A stretch of 31,149 bases of DNA from CAVPLU01 sp050012535 (GCA_050012535.1 JBEKGZ010000021.1:1-31149), one strand, 5' to 3'. Shown: positions 8,701 through 16,327, numbered from the stretch's first letter. Translations and numbers: made by a program. The notes: generated by a model not told the origin, from the letters alone.

Positions 8701-11327
8701 TTGAAGCTCACTCCTGTCACCGTAATTGTCTCCCCTACCACGCCGCTCGACTTTGAAAGAGTGATCTTGGGTATGACCACCAGGGTAACGGGTATCAGGT
8801 TCTCATCTCCAAGATTACCCGCAACCGTGACATCGTATGTACCTTGCATTGCCGTGGACTTCAGGACAAATGATCCCGTGACCTGCCCGGCCGATATTGT
8901 ACATGTTGGGGCCGTGACGATCCCCCCCGTCGCGGAAATCACACAGCTTGTGTCTGCCGTATTGAAACCAGACCCGGTGATACTGATCGTGTCTCCAGCG
9001 CTGCCGATTGATGGGGACAGTATAATTGAGGGAGGAAGCGCGACAGTGAATGTTGCCGAAGCGGACAAAGCACTGACACCACCTGATATCGTAATACTGT
9101 AGGGTCCCGAAGGCGGCGCACCAGGCGCAAACTTTACCGTGAACGACGCGGTGAGGATGCCGCCGGCTGAGATAGTGCATGGCGCGATACCCGCCGCCGA
9201 GGGGTCGGAGGGAGAAAGGACGATGGGACCACAGGCGCCTGAATCCGCGGCCGCGTAGCCTGCACCCGAGATAGCGACTACAAGGTGGCTTGAGCCGGAA
9301 GTTGGATTCAGGCTAATCTTTGGAACCACGCTGAAGAACGCTCCGGCAAAGTCCCCGCTTGAACCGATCGCGCTTATAGTATAGGGGGCGCCGAGCGCCG
9401 TTGGGGAAACGTTGATAGTCCCCGTAAGCGTCCCGCCAGAGACAGTGCAGGTTGAGGACTGTATTATCGCAACCGGCCCGGACGAGAATGAGCACGACGT
9501 GTCAGAACCTGCGAAGCCAGATCCGGTGACCGCGATCTGTGACCCAGGGCTACCCGATGCTGGATTCAGATGGAGAACTGGGGGCGATCCTACGCTGAAA
9601 AGGGCTGACGCAGTATCGGTTGACGGGGCCGCTGTGACAATTACGCCGTATACTCCAACAGTGGCCGTGTTTGCAACCGTGAACCCTCCGAGAAGCGAGC
9701 CCGTCGCGGAGATTGCGCATGAGACACTGCCGAACGCGAATAGAGCTGGGGGGGCGCCGGGAACTTGGCTCAGTGAGCATGGCCCAGCGTCGCTAGTTCT
9801 GAATCCGACACCAGAAATAGTCACCACAGTGCCTTGGTTGCCGGAGCTCGGGGTGAGCGTTATCTGTGCTATAACAACAAAGATCGTGGGGATAACATAG
9901 CTGTCCGAGGCTTGGTTCCCCTTTACCGTGACCGAAACGGCAGTAGGTCTGGTAGCCGTGGAGAGCACGGTGAAAGATCCGGTAACGCTACCGCCTGAGA
10001 TTGTGCAGGTGTAGCCAGGCGTTATTATGTTTGTTCCGGAGTTTGTTATGGAACATGTGGTGTCAGATGAAGAAAACCCAGAACCGGATACTGTTATTGT
10101 CTGACCTGGAAATCCCGTGAAAGATGATAGTGTTGCTACTGGATTGACCGTAAATGACGCAGAAGCAGAATCGCCCCCGGGATTTCCAGTCACTTTGACT
10201 GTGTAGACCTGACCTGAGGCTGAAGAGGACACGACAAACGAGCCTGTTGCGAATCCGGCAGCTATGCTGCATGAAGGGCTGCTGAGGAGGGAAGAGGGGC
10301 TAGCGCTGATGGTGCATGACGTGTCAGAGGCAGAGAACAAGCTAGCTGTCGTGATGGTGATTGTGGCTCCCGCTATTCCGGACGCCGAGGAGAGCGTGAT
10401 CGCTGCGGGAGCTGTAACGGTGAATACCGCAGATGCGAAATCATTCGTAGGTGTCCCGGTGAGCGAAATTGGGATAAAGATGGAGGGAGTTGAGATCGAG
10501 ACCTTGACCGAGGCCGTCAACGCTCCGCCCGAAGCCGAACATGACAATTGGCTGATGTATCCCGCGAAGGGTGGCGTCGTAGCTATCGTGCATCCTGTAT
10601 CTGACGTGGAAAATCCGAACCCCAGCGCTGTCACCGTGATGCCCGGCGGGCCGACCCCAGGAGTCAACGTGATGGTGGGCACCGAGGTTACCGTGAAGCT
10701 TGCCGTTGTCGCATCGGCTGGAAAGACGTCAGGAGTCGCAGTAATAGTATAACCAAATGGTGCTGGGTTCGTTGATGCCGCAATCCTGAATTGGCCATTC
10801 AAGTTCCCGCCAGAAATCGTGCATGAAGTGCTTGATATCGTAAGACCTGCTGGCGCTGAAGTGAAAGTGCACGTCGTATCGGCTGGGTTGAATCCATTTC
10901 CGGAAACAGTTACGACGGTCCCCACCGGACCGGATGAGGGAGTCAAGGTGATTTTGGACTTTACGATGAAACTGGCAGTTGGTGCTTCGGAGCCTGCGGT
11001 GACTGTAACCGTGTAGGTGACCCCGGCTATCGCAGATGCTGCCACTGTAAACTGACCGCTCATAGATCCTCCACCTACCGAACAAGCCGAGGAAGAGAAG
11101 AGTGAGGGAGGTGCTGCGGTTATCGTGCAGGTAGTAGTAGCCGTGTTGAATCCTGAACCTGTCACAACCACGACAGTCCCAATCGGCGCTAAGGTGGTAC
11201 TCAGATTGATCGCGGGCGCAGCGGAAACTGGAGCCACAAAGTACACTGATAAGAAAATACTCGAAAGAAGAACCACGACTAAGGAAATAGAACAAGCTCT
11301 AGGAGCAAACAATTCTGAAGCACGCAA
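5775..11327 (-). CDS. Giant cell-surface protein: 18 IPT/TIG-like repeats, CFI-box C-terminus and membrane helices
   Basis: The 1850-residue product starts with a signal sequence (residues about 13-37, SISLVVVLLSSIFLSVYFVA). It then carries 18 tandem repeats of 80-100 residues, each opening with a motif like ITLTPSSGPVGTVVTVSG, the hallmark of IPT/TIG immunoglobulin-like folds. Nearly every repeat has two cysteines about 15 residues apart (for example TTCTLSASGLFGSAACAISGG), suggesting one disulfide per repeat outside the cell. The C-terminus contains CIIATATFGSE and FMNVFNAWYYSFSPTVANFI, the CFI-box C-terminal domain frequent in Nitrososphaeria, followed by about five hydrophobic segments. 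The start is TTG, with a TATA box centred 26 nt upstream and no ribosome site, so the message is probably leaderless. Repeats 14-18 are the most alike, pointing to recent amplification. Probable role: adhesin or cell-envelope stalk. Confidence 0.9.
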   Translation of the reverse strand: MRASELFAPRACSISLVVVLLSSIFLSVYFVAPVSAAPAINLSTTLAPIGTVVVVTGSGFNTATTTCTITAAPPSLFSSSACSVGGGSMSGQFTVAASAIAGVTYTVTVTAGSEAPTASFIVKSKITLTPSSGPVGTVVTVSGNGFNPADTTCTFTSAPAGLTISSTSCTISGGNLNGQFRIAASTNPAPFGYTITATPDVFPADATTASFTVTSVPTITLTPGVGPPGITVTALGFGFSTSDTGCTIATTPPFAGYISQLSCSASGGALTASVKVSISTPSIFIPISLTGTPTNDFASAVFTVTAPAAITLSSASGIAGATITITTASLFSASDTSCTISASPSSLLSSPSCSIAAGFATGSFVVSSSASGQVYTVKVTGNPGGDSASASFTVNPVATLSSFTGFPGQTITVSGSGFSSSDTTCSITNSGTNIITPGYTCTISGGSVTGSFTVLSTATRPTAVSVTVKGNQASDSYVIPTIFVVIAQITLTPSSGNQGTVVTISGVGFRTSDAGPCSLSQVPGAPPALFAFGSVSCAISATGSLLGGFTVANTATVGVYGVIVTAAPSTDTASALFSVGSPPVLHLNPASGSPGSQIAVTGSGFAGSDTSCSFSSGPVAIIQSSTCTVSGGTLTGTINVSPTALGAPYTISAIGSSGDFAGAFFSVVPKISLNPTSGSSHLVVAISGAGYAAADSGACGPIVLSPSDPSAAGIAPCTISAGGILTASFTVKFAPGAPPSGPYSITISGGVSALSASATFTVALPPSIILSPSIGSAGDTISITGSGFNTADTSCVISATGGIVTAPTCTISAGQVTGSFVLKSTAMQGTYDVTVAGNLGDENLIPVTLVVIPKITLSKSSGVVGETITVTGVSFNTADAGVCATPACISATPVNIVTSPSLTFVGAGTGQLGPGSFKVSDTASAGSYVITVNGASGVADTSSTSFTVLPRIVTLSPSSGPRGTVVTVTGSQFDPAATACAVTFNPATLFLPVPACTISLGSVSSTFTVDAAALAGPYQVQVSTGPVPLVSYGSATFVVTGGLVLTPTSGPRGTTVSVTGTNFPASDTGCSIGSSPSDLVSSQTCTVSGGSLAGMFVISPTAAGGVYAVQITSTPSGVISSAKFTLPPLPSITLTPSSGAFGTVVSVSGANFATSDTTCAISATPAALLQAPTCTVLMGTITASFTVASGSASGSYTVIVTGSPGGDTATATFTDTGAGPATAFFLNPASGLAGTTVAVSGANYAGTTCSLSSAPSGLFSSTPTCSISGGTLTGHFTVAVGAAVGGYTVTVTTNVSSDTNTAPFTIPAPTFAASPASGAVGTAVTASGSNYEGTTCSLSSAPSGLFTSSTCTISSGALSGGFTVASAAALGGYTVTVTTNVAGEVKTAPFTVTPVGAPTFDLSPTSGAVGTSVTVSGTNYAGTTCSLSSAPSGLFTSSSCSISAGALSGGFTVTSGASPRSYTVTVTTNAGETPSATFTALGALTFNLTPTSGIVGTMVTASGSNYAGVSCTLSADPSGLFTSQSCSISGGALAGSFTVGSGASPGTLYTVTVNTDASESKSASFTVPTSSGHTTLTLSPTSGAAGTAISASGTGYFGTTCTLSASGLFGSAACAISGGRLTGGFTVAVGAAVGGYTVTVTTDVSSDTTSAVFSVTKATTPMCIIATATFGSEAAPAVQLLRNFRDGLVLHTRAGSAFMNVFNAWYYSFSPTVANFISTHDPIRAPIKVILYPLLGILSVSTMAYSIFSWTPEFGVLIAGLIASSLIGLVYLTPFTLVGMRSLTRRKRINTISITKASLLVLVTALGLLAAGELAGSFLILAIASSAIVLTCIIAAPTIVALLVLRPKSQ

Positions 11328-11349
11328 AGCTCTTTTTGGGGGTTTGGCC

Positions 11350-11356
11350 TATTTAA
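11350..11356 (-). promoter_or_regulatory. TATA box for a leaderless TTG start
   Basis: TTAAATA on the minus strand is centred at 11353, 26 nt before the TTG start codon at 11327. That is the distance between TATA centre and transcription start in archaea, so transcription would begin at the start codon itself. Confidence 0.6.
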
Positions 11357-11397
11357 CCCTACATTGTTGGACGATTTCGACGTAACGTACAAAACCC

Positions 11398-11490
11398 TTG
11401 GTCATTCACCCATAGGATCACGATTGCGCCCTTGAAACGACCCAAACTTGTCATTATCCTGTCAACATGGCCGCCCGGATTTCAAAACGG
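11398..11490 (+). repeat. Imperfect direct repeat flanking the polysaccharide operon, left copy
   Basis: Begins TTGGTCATTCAC and ends GATTTCAAAACGG. The same order of blocks (TTGGTCATTCAC, ATCAC, GAAA..CCC, TCAACA.TGGCC, GATTTCAAAA.GG) occurs at 15262-15352. Similarity by eye is roughly 70 percent with small gaps. Confidence 0.45.
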
Positions 11491-11686
11491 ATTAGTATTC
11501 TGGAAGGGCCTGTTATCTTTCGTATGGGCACAAAGGGAGCATATGTAAACGTGCACCTCATGTTTCCCAATCTGAGCGGTCAATGATTGACTTGGCGGTC
11601 AGCGTGGGCGCTCTAGCGAAATGAACATCTCCTTGTCTCGAACGGAGCGCATTTTCCGGTAGCAATCGAGTCATTTTGTCAAGGAG

Positions 11687-13135
11687 TTGATAATAAGGAC
11701 GGACCGCCTCACAGAACTAGGGGCTGAAACAACGGGGCGAGTCATGGTAATCGCGGGCACCCGGCCCGAGTTCATCAAACTCGCACCGGTCATCGATGGG
11801 CTCCGTCAAACTCGTACCGTCGATCTGGTCTTCATAAGTTCCGGTCAACACTTCGACGCCAAAATGTCCGAGACATTCATCAAGGAACTGGGATTACCTG
11901 AGCCCACAGAGAACTTCAAAGCAGGAGGTAGATCCGATGCTCAGCAAATCGCGAAGATAATTGGCGCGTCTGAATCAGCCATTCGCCGATACGAGCCACA
12001 GATAGTCCTGGCAGAGGGAGACACGAATACGGTGGTTGCAGTTGCATTGGCGGCAGCCAAAGTCGGTGTACCGTTTTGGCACGTCGAAGCTGGACTGCGA
12101 AGCTTCGACCGCACAATGCCCGAAGAGATCAACAGGATCCTCAGCGATGGTTGCTCAGAATTGTGTCTTTGCCCTACAGAGATCTCAGCGTTGAACCTCT
12201 CCAGGGAAGGCATTCTACCTCACCGAGTCCGGATAACAGGAAACACGGTCGTTGATGCATGCCAGAAATACGTTGCCAAGTCTTTTTCCAGATCGAACAT
12301 TTTGAGTGAGCTTGGCCTGAAGGACAGATTCGGCCTAGTGACCATTCACAGGAAGGAGAACGTCGATAATTTCGAGAGGCTCTCTCGAGTCGTTGAAGCC
12401 CTGTGTGGATTGGATCAGATTGACCTAGTATTCCCCATTCATCCGAGAACTAAGAGGCGATTGGCCAAGTCTATGTTGTGGCAACGGATGGTCAGGTCGC
12501 CGCATATTGTTCTCTGCGAACCCCTTGGCTACTTTGATTTCCTCAGGCTGCTAGCATCTTCGGTTGTGGTCCTAACTGACTCTGGAGGTGTTCAGGAAGA
12601 GGCGCTTACCCTCCGAGTGCCATGCTTGACTATCAGAGAGAACACGGAGAGACCTGAGACGGTGATGGCAGGAGGGAATACACTCGTCGGCACGCGAAAA
12701 GAGGCGATAGCGTCGGCCCTCAACGACGTGCTCTACGACCCAACAAGGGCCATCGCAAGGATAGCCCGAGAAAATCCACTCGGCGACGGAAGGGCAGGTG
12801 CCAGAATCGCAACGATTTGCTCCGAATACTGTGAAGGAATCGTTTCGACTGCTGACAGTTTCTCATCGGACTTCAAGTACGACGGGTTGACCATCCTGAC
12901 TGTTCGAGCAGAAGATCACGGAGTGACAGTCGAGGAGTTCTGCGATCGAATCGGACAGGTAATGTCCACAACGGTCTATGACAGAGCAGGGAATCCAATC
13001 ATTCCAAAAGCAGACCTGACTCTGCAGAAGGGATGGATTGTCTGTCTGCATGGGCATCGGACAGATTTGCCGATATCAACAACGATTCGAAGAGACAACC
13101 GGCTACCTTTGGGGAAGGTGAGCCATAGAAGATGA
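11687..13135 (+). CDS. wecB: UDP-N-acetylglucosamine 2-epimerase-like enzyme with an added C-terminal domain
   Basis: Residues 19-375 carry the hallmarks of non-hydrolysing UDP-GlcNAc 2-epimerases: VIAGTRPEFIKLAPVI, SSGQHFD, EGDTNT, HVEAGLRS, MPEEINR, VTIHRKENVDN, PIHPRT, DSGGVQEEA and RENTERPETV. The enzyme converts UDP-GlcNAc to UDP-ManNAc for surface glycans. A tail of about 85 residues is extra: GLTILTVRAEDHGVTVEEF..., then NPIIPKADLTLQKGWIVCL, resembling a TrkA-C/RCK-C ligand-binding fold, so activity may respond to a small molecule (inference). The start is uncertain. TTG 11687 directly abuts AAGGAG, too close for a normal ribosome site, while ATG 11744 begins exactly where the family's conserved N-terminus does. 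The gene overlaps the next by ATGA. Confidence 0.9.
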   Translation: MIIRTDRLTELGAETTGRVMVIAGTRPEFIKLAPVIDGLRQTRTVDLVFISSGQHFDAKMSETFIKELGLPEPTENFKAGGRSDAQQIAKIIGASESAIRRYEPQIVLAEGDTNTVVAVALAAAKVGVPFWHVEAGLRSFDRTMPEEINRILSDGCSELCLCPTEISALNLSREGILPHRVRITGNTVVDACQKYVAKSFSRSNILSELGLKDRFGLVTIHRKENVDNFERLSRVVEALCGLDQIDLVFPIHPRTKRRLAKSMLWQRMVRSPHIVLCEPLGYFDFLRLLASSVVVLTDSGGVQEEALTLRVPCLTIRENTERPETVMAGGNTLVGTRKEAIASALNDVLYDPTRAIARIARENPLGDGRAGARIATICSEYCEGIVSTADSFSSDFKYDGLTILTVRAEDHGVTVEEFCDRIGQVMSTTVYDRAGNPIIPKADLTLQKGWIVCLHGHRTDLPISTTIRRDNRLPLGKVSHRR

Positions 13136-14376
13136 TACTAGAGATACTGTTGTTGATATTCTCCGTGGTCTTTGCGGCCTACACGTTCAGACACCTTGTT
13201 TTCGTAGGAGCAGTTGCTCTTCAAAGGGACAACCGCGCAGATTTTCAAGGTCATTCCGGTCTCTTCCTTCCGGCAGTCACCATTATCATAGCCGCAAGGA
13301 ATGAGGAACGCGTTATCGGGAGACTCCTCCAAAGGATAGCATGCTTCACCTACCCGAAGGAGAAACTCGATATCATCATAGTTGATGACAAATCCACAGA
13401 TTCAACCGGACGGATAGCAGATGACTTTGTACAACAATACCCGTATTTCTCTACTATTCACCGATTTGAAGGAGGACGCGGAAAGTCAAACTGCCTCAAT
13501 GTTGCGTTTCCTAATGCGTCGGGTGACATAATAGTCGTATTCGACGCTGATTACTATCCCCAGCTCGACTTGCTGGAGAAACTCGTGTGCTACTTTGTAG
13601 ATCCACAGGTCGCGATCGCACAGGGAAGAGTGACCGTACTTAACGAAAAGGAATCGATTGTTACTCGACTCGTGGCGCTTGAGAGGACCTCAGGATATAT
13701 GATCGATCAGGTTGCACGCGATAGATTGGATCTAACACCGCAATATGCGGGGACAGTCGCCGCCATCCGGAGGACTTTCCTGCAGGCTACTGGCGGATGG
13801 GATGAGAGTATACTGGCCGAGGACACCGACCTGACACTGGAAGCGGTGACAATGGGATGGAAGGTCCGATACACAACTGCGGCCGAATCCTATGAGGAAG
13901 CTGTATCGACTTGGCGAGCGTACAGGAGGCAAAGACGAAGATGGGCCTACGGCCACACGCAGTGCGCACTCAAACATCTAGTTCCTGTGCTGAGCACACG
14001 GCACCTCGGTATCTGGCAGAAGGTTGATGCCCTTCTCATGATGGGTGTGTACATGGTACCATTTCTTGTAGGCTTAGGGTGGGTTCTCGGCGTCGCCATG
14101 TTGCTAGTCGGTTCATCGTTGTTTCCATCGATTTTTCTTGCCGCACAGGCGATCTTTCTTTTCGGCACGGTTGGCAACTTTGCTCCGTTTTTCGAGGTCG
14201 TTTGCTCAATGAGACTCGATAGAAGAAGCATGCGCCTAAGAGATCTGATCGTACTGGCAATCGGTTTTGTGTTCAATGTTGCTATATCGGTGGATGCGTT
14301 GATCTCATTATTCAAAGACTGGTTGGTCGGAGAACGTTTGGTTTGGGTCCCAACTGTGCACACCGGAGGAGCATGA
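13132..14376 (+). CDS. Membrane GT2 glycosyltransferase, processive polysaccharide synthase type
   Basis: The start overlaps the epimerase stop (ATGA), so the two are translationally coupled. One N-terminal membrane helix (residues 1-25) precedes a GT-A domain with VTIIIAARNEE (50-59), VDDKSTDST (84-92), the metal-binding DAD (138-140), the acceptor-side AEDTD (229-233) and QRRRW (267-271). The last is the signature of processive synthases such as cellulose, hyaluronan and poly-GlcNAc synthases. Three or so membrane helices follow (about 300-325, 330-360, 380-400). It probably polymerises an N-acetylhexosamine polymer and moves it across the membrane, using sugar supplied by the upstream epimerase. 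Length (414) is normal. No bcsB- or pgaB-like partner is nearby. Confidence 0.9.
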   Translation: MILEILLLIFSVVFAAYTFRHLVFVGAVALQRDNRADFQGHSGLFLPAVTIIIAARNEERVIGRLLQRIACFTYPKEKLDIIIVDDKSTDSTGRIADDFVQQYPYFSTIHRFEGGRGKSNCLNVAFPNASGDIIVVFDADYYPQLDLLEKLVCYFVDPQVAIAQGRVTVLNEKESIVTRLVALERTSGYMIDQVARDRLDLTPQYAGTVAAIRRTFLQATGGWDESILAEDTDLTLEAVTMGWKVRYTTAAESYEEAVSTWRAYRRQRRRWAYGHTQCALKHLVPVLSTRHLGIWQKVDALLMMGVYMVPFLVGLGWVLGVAMLLVGSSLFPSIFLAAQAIFLFGTVGNFAPFFEVVCSMRLDRRSMRLRDLIVLAIGFVFNVAISVDALISLFKDWLVGERLVWVPTVHTGGA

Positions 14377-14413
14377 TGTCGGGTATGGAGAACCTTGGAG
14401 TTAGTGAGGACAG

Positions 14414-15184
14414 ATGAATCTGACCTACCTGCTATATTCGTACATCGCTGCAGTCGCGGCTAGCCTCGGTTTGATTATCGTCGCGAGACAGGGTATTCAT
14501 GATAGTGAAAGGAGAACCTTCCCAGAAGTGACTCTGAACTATTGGCCTGGAAAACTGGGTCCACAGGGAAGACCTGAAAGCAGAAGGACATCTGATAAGC
14601 ATCGTCTCGGCAATGCGATGGTTTTTGAAGGAGACTATGTGCTGCCCTCGAAGGCTGAGCTCTCCAGTGACCTTGTCATCAAGGGCGCCCTGACGCTGGG
14701 TAGCGAGGCGAGACTGCATGGGAGCGCCAAAGCGTCCCGGTCCATCAACTTAGGGCCACATGCCTTGGTTGTAGGACACCTTGTTACTGAGGCGAACATC
14801 TTCGTCGGCGTCGGCGCTGAGGTTGTTGGTTTCGTACACGCAAAAGACGATGTTTGGTTGATGCCCAAGTCGAACGTGGTCATGTCTGTCGTCTCAGCAG
14901 GTACGGTTTACTTATGCGAAGACGCCAAAGTTGGAAGACAGATCTATGCTAGTCGCGGCATAGTCCACAAAACTTCTCAAAACATTCCTCAATCGGCTCC
15001 ACAACAACCAGCAAATTATGTGGCGAACTCTCGTGAGTCCTTACAGCCCGTATGTTACAGATGCCGAAGCATTCTCTTGGAACTGGATATTCTCAGGCAC
15101 CAGTGGCGTTGTCTCAATTGTGGCAGCTATCAGTGGCCAGCAAACGGCATCTCTCAACACTCTTGGAATCCAAATACAACGTAG
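14414..15184 (+). CDS. Bactofilin-like membrane-anchored protein with C-terminal zinc ribbon
   Basis: Residues 1-25 form a membrane anchor (LTYLLYSYIAAVAASLGLII). Residues about 65-185 are short beta-helix-like repeats (VIKGALTLGSEARLHGSAKA, SRSINLGPHALVVGHLVTEA, FVGVGAEVVGFVHAKDDVWL) typical of bactofilin/polymer-forming proteins. After a Q/P-rich linker, residues about 220-245 hold a zinc ribbon, CYRC...CLNC. It starts 37 bp after the glycosyltransferase stop and reads the same way, so it likely belongs to the operon. Bactofilins scaffold envelope-synthesis enzymes in bacteria; a role in positioning the synthase here is inference. The zinc ribbon fused to a bactofilin-like fold is unusual. 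Confidence 0.75.
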   Translation: MNLTYLLYSYIAAVAASLGLIIVARQGIHDSERRTFPEVTLNYWPGKLGPQGRPESRRTSDKHRLGNAMVFEGDYVLPSKAELSSDLVIKGALTLGSEARLHGSAKASRSINLGPHALVVGHLVTEANIFVGVGAEVVGFVHAKDDVWLMPKSNVVMSVVSAGTVYLCEDAKVGRQIYASRGIVHKTSQNIPQSAPQQPANYVANSRESLQPVCYRCRSILLELDILRHQWRCLNCGSYQWPANGISQHSWNPNTT

Positions 15185-15261
15185 AATGAGACCCAAGGCT
15201 TTCACAATGGGCTGCACCATTCAAACAATACAGACAAACCCTCATCTCTCTCACGGGGTTT

Positions 15262-15352
15262 TTGGTCATTCACTTCACCATCACTTTTGCCGCGCTGAAA
15301 TGCCCTAGAATTGGGTTTTCCATATCAACAACGTGGCCAGATTTCAAAATGG
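15262..15352 (+). repeat. Imperfect direct repeat flanking the polysaccharide operon, right copy
   Basis: Matches 11398-11490 in the same orientation, with the best blocks at both ends (TTGGTCATTCAC and GATTTCAAAATGG). Confidence 0.45.
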
Positions 15353-15442
15353 GCTGCAATAATTGACAGTCGTCGCATCCACGTTAGGCCCAGTTGCACT
15401 CTTCCCATAGAACGCGTTTGGTGCTGGGCGAGAAGTATTACT

Positions 15443-15450
15443 ATTAAATA
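15443..15450 (+). promoter_or_regulatory. TATA box of the ribbon-helix-helix gene
   Basis: ATTAAATA gives a predicted start of transcription near 15473. The short leader then contains GGTGAG (15478-15483) five bases before the TTG start at 15489. Confidence 0.6.
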
Positions 15451-15488
15451 ACAATTGGACGAATCTTATCTGGGATGGGTGAGAGAGT

Positions 15489-15680
15489 TTGCCGGGGCGA
15501 CGCTACTCGCGATTGGAAAGAAAGGTACAGGTCTTCGCTAGCGTGCCCGTCGGCCTTCTCAACCAGCTGGACGACCTCATCGAGAAGGGCACCTTCAGGT
15601 CACGCTCCGCCGCGATAGCACAGGCAGTTGAAGCCCTCGTCTCCAAGACGGCTAGACGTGAAGCATTGAAACGGGGATAG
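15489..15680 (+). CDS. Ribbon-helix-helix (CopG-like) DNA-binding protein
   Basis: The TTG start is supported by GGTGAG five bases upstream and a TATA box at 15443. The 63-residue product has the ribbon strand KVQVFASVP, helix A (GLLNQLDDLIEKG), the turn RSRS and helix B (AAIAQAVEALVSK), the standard RHH order. Such proteins bind DNA as dimers and usually autoregulate or act as antitoxins; no toxin gene follows, so a solitary regulator is more likely. Confidence 0.8.
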   Translation: MPGRRYSRLERKVQVFASVPVGLLNQLDDLIEKGTFRSRSAAIAQAVEALVSKTARREALKRG

Positions 15681-15707
15681 CAAGTCCGGGTGGAAGGCAA
15701 GAAGAAC

Positions 15708-15848
15708 TTATCCTTGATAGTTCAAGCCGGAAACAGAGACTGAGTTGCCCGCGTTTCCTGATGTCGGACTCATCGTGAAGGTTGTCGAGAACCGGACGGC
15801 GAACAGGCTTGCCGCAGTTTCACCCACATCCGTCGTCAGTATTACCAT
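15708..15848 (-). pseudogene. Orphan fragment of an IPT/TIG surface-protein repeat
   Basis: Forty-six codons read ILTTDVGETAASLFAV, then FTMSPTSGNAGNSVSVSGLN, the end of one repeat and the beginning of the next in the style of the giant protein at 5775-11327 (TVTTNAGETPSATF...FNLTPTSGIVGTMVTASGSN). There is a stop after LNYQG and no signal peptide. It is a displaced or decayed piece of a related gene. Confidence 0.7.
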
Positions 15849-15851
15849 GTG

Positions 15852-15879
15852 AGTACAAACGATTCAGTACAAACGATTC
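15852..15879 (+). repeat. Perfect tandem duplication of a 14-bp unit
   Basis: AGTACAAACGATTC occurs twice back to back, immediately outside the orphan repeat fragment. It may mark a replication slip at a rearrangement junction or a binding site. Confidence 0.7.
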
Positions 15880-16017
15880 CCCGACAAGACATTCTGCAAA
15901 TCCCTGATTTGTGGACGCGAAATGGTCACCACAAAACTTGTTTCATCCAAGACCGTGACTCTCCCGCCCGACACCACACGTCAGGAAAGTAATTCCAGAC
16001 GGCGATGAGGTGAGCCT

Positions 16018-16146
16018 ATGAGCCCACTTCCAACACCTGTGAACTGTGAACATACTCGCCTTGTCAGGCTGGTCAAATTCAAGGGCGAGCATGTGGTTTA
16101 CTATCGTTGTGAACAATGCGGTGCACACGTCGCAATCTCGGAGTAG
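16018..16146 (+). CDS. Small zinc-ribbon protein (42 aa)
   Basis: The ATG at 16018 has an excellent ribosome site, GAGGTGA, four bases upstream. The product contains a CxH (NCEHTRLVRLVKFKGEHVVYY) and a CEQCGAH knuckle, which together could hold one zinc ion. Small zinc-ribbon proteins of this size are common in archaea and mostly uncharacterised. A 31-codon frame follows 6 bp downstream. Confidence 0.65.
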   Translation: MSPLPTPVNCEHTRLVRLVKFKGEHVVYYRCEQCGAHVAISE

Positions 16147-16152
16147 TCTTAC

Positions 16153-16248
16153 ATGAGGGAGCAAGAGGATGAACTGGCTTGGCGTGTAAGAATGCTCGAC
16201 GAGAAGGTGGAAATGCGCCGCTGGGGCGATAGGATGTCTGATAGGTGA
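16153..16248 (+). CDS. Very small charged protein (31 aa), tentative
   Basis: ATG at 16153 opens MREQEDELAWRVRMLDEKVE and ends DRMSDR, a single charged amphipathic helix. It is 6 bp after the zinc-ribbon gene in the same direction, so it could be co-translated. No homology recognised and the length gives little statistical support. Confidence 0.3.
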   Translation: MREQEDELAWRVRMLDEKVEMRRWGDRMSDR

Positions 16249-16327
16249 GAACTAGGATTAGCCATGATTGTCTGAGTTTTGAGGGTTGCGAACTTCACAA
16301 GTTGACAGATTTCGTCATTCCCCATGA

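Larger units (their letters stand above)
11328..11686. other. Divergent intergenic region between the surface-protein gene and the polysaccharide operon
   Basis: No gene is supported. It holds the surface-protein TATA box at its left and an imperfect direct repeat (11398-11490) shared with the region after the operon. I see no clear TATA box for the rightward operon. Confidence 0.5.
15185..15488. other. Intergenic region after the polysaccharide operon
   Basis: No gene is supported. It contains the right copy of the operon-flanking repeat (15262-15352) and the promoter of the ribbon-helix-helix gene. A GGGGTTTTT run near 15256-15264 might help termination. Confidence 0.4.

Noticed and set aside
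8563..9102. Long plus-strand frame inside the surface-protein gene (one of several)
   Set aside because: Antisense shadows created by the GC-periodic repeat sequence, full of T, V, P and A without a fold signature.
15924..16020. Possible AbrB/SpoVT-like protein (MVTTKLVSSKTVTLPPDT then IPDGDEVSL in another frame)
   Set aside because: The two parts are in different frames and only about 30 residues long; a broken AbrB-like gene is possible but too weakly supported.
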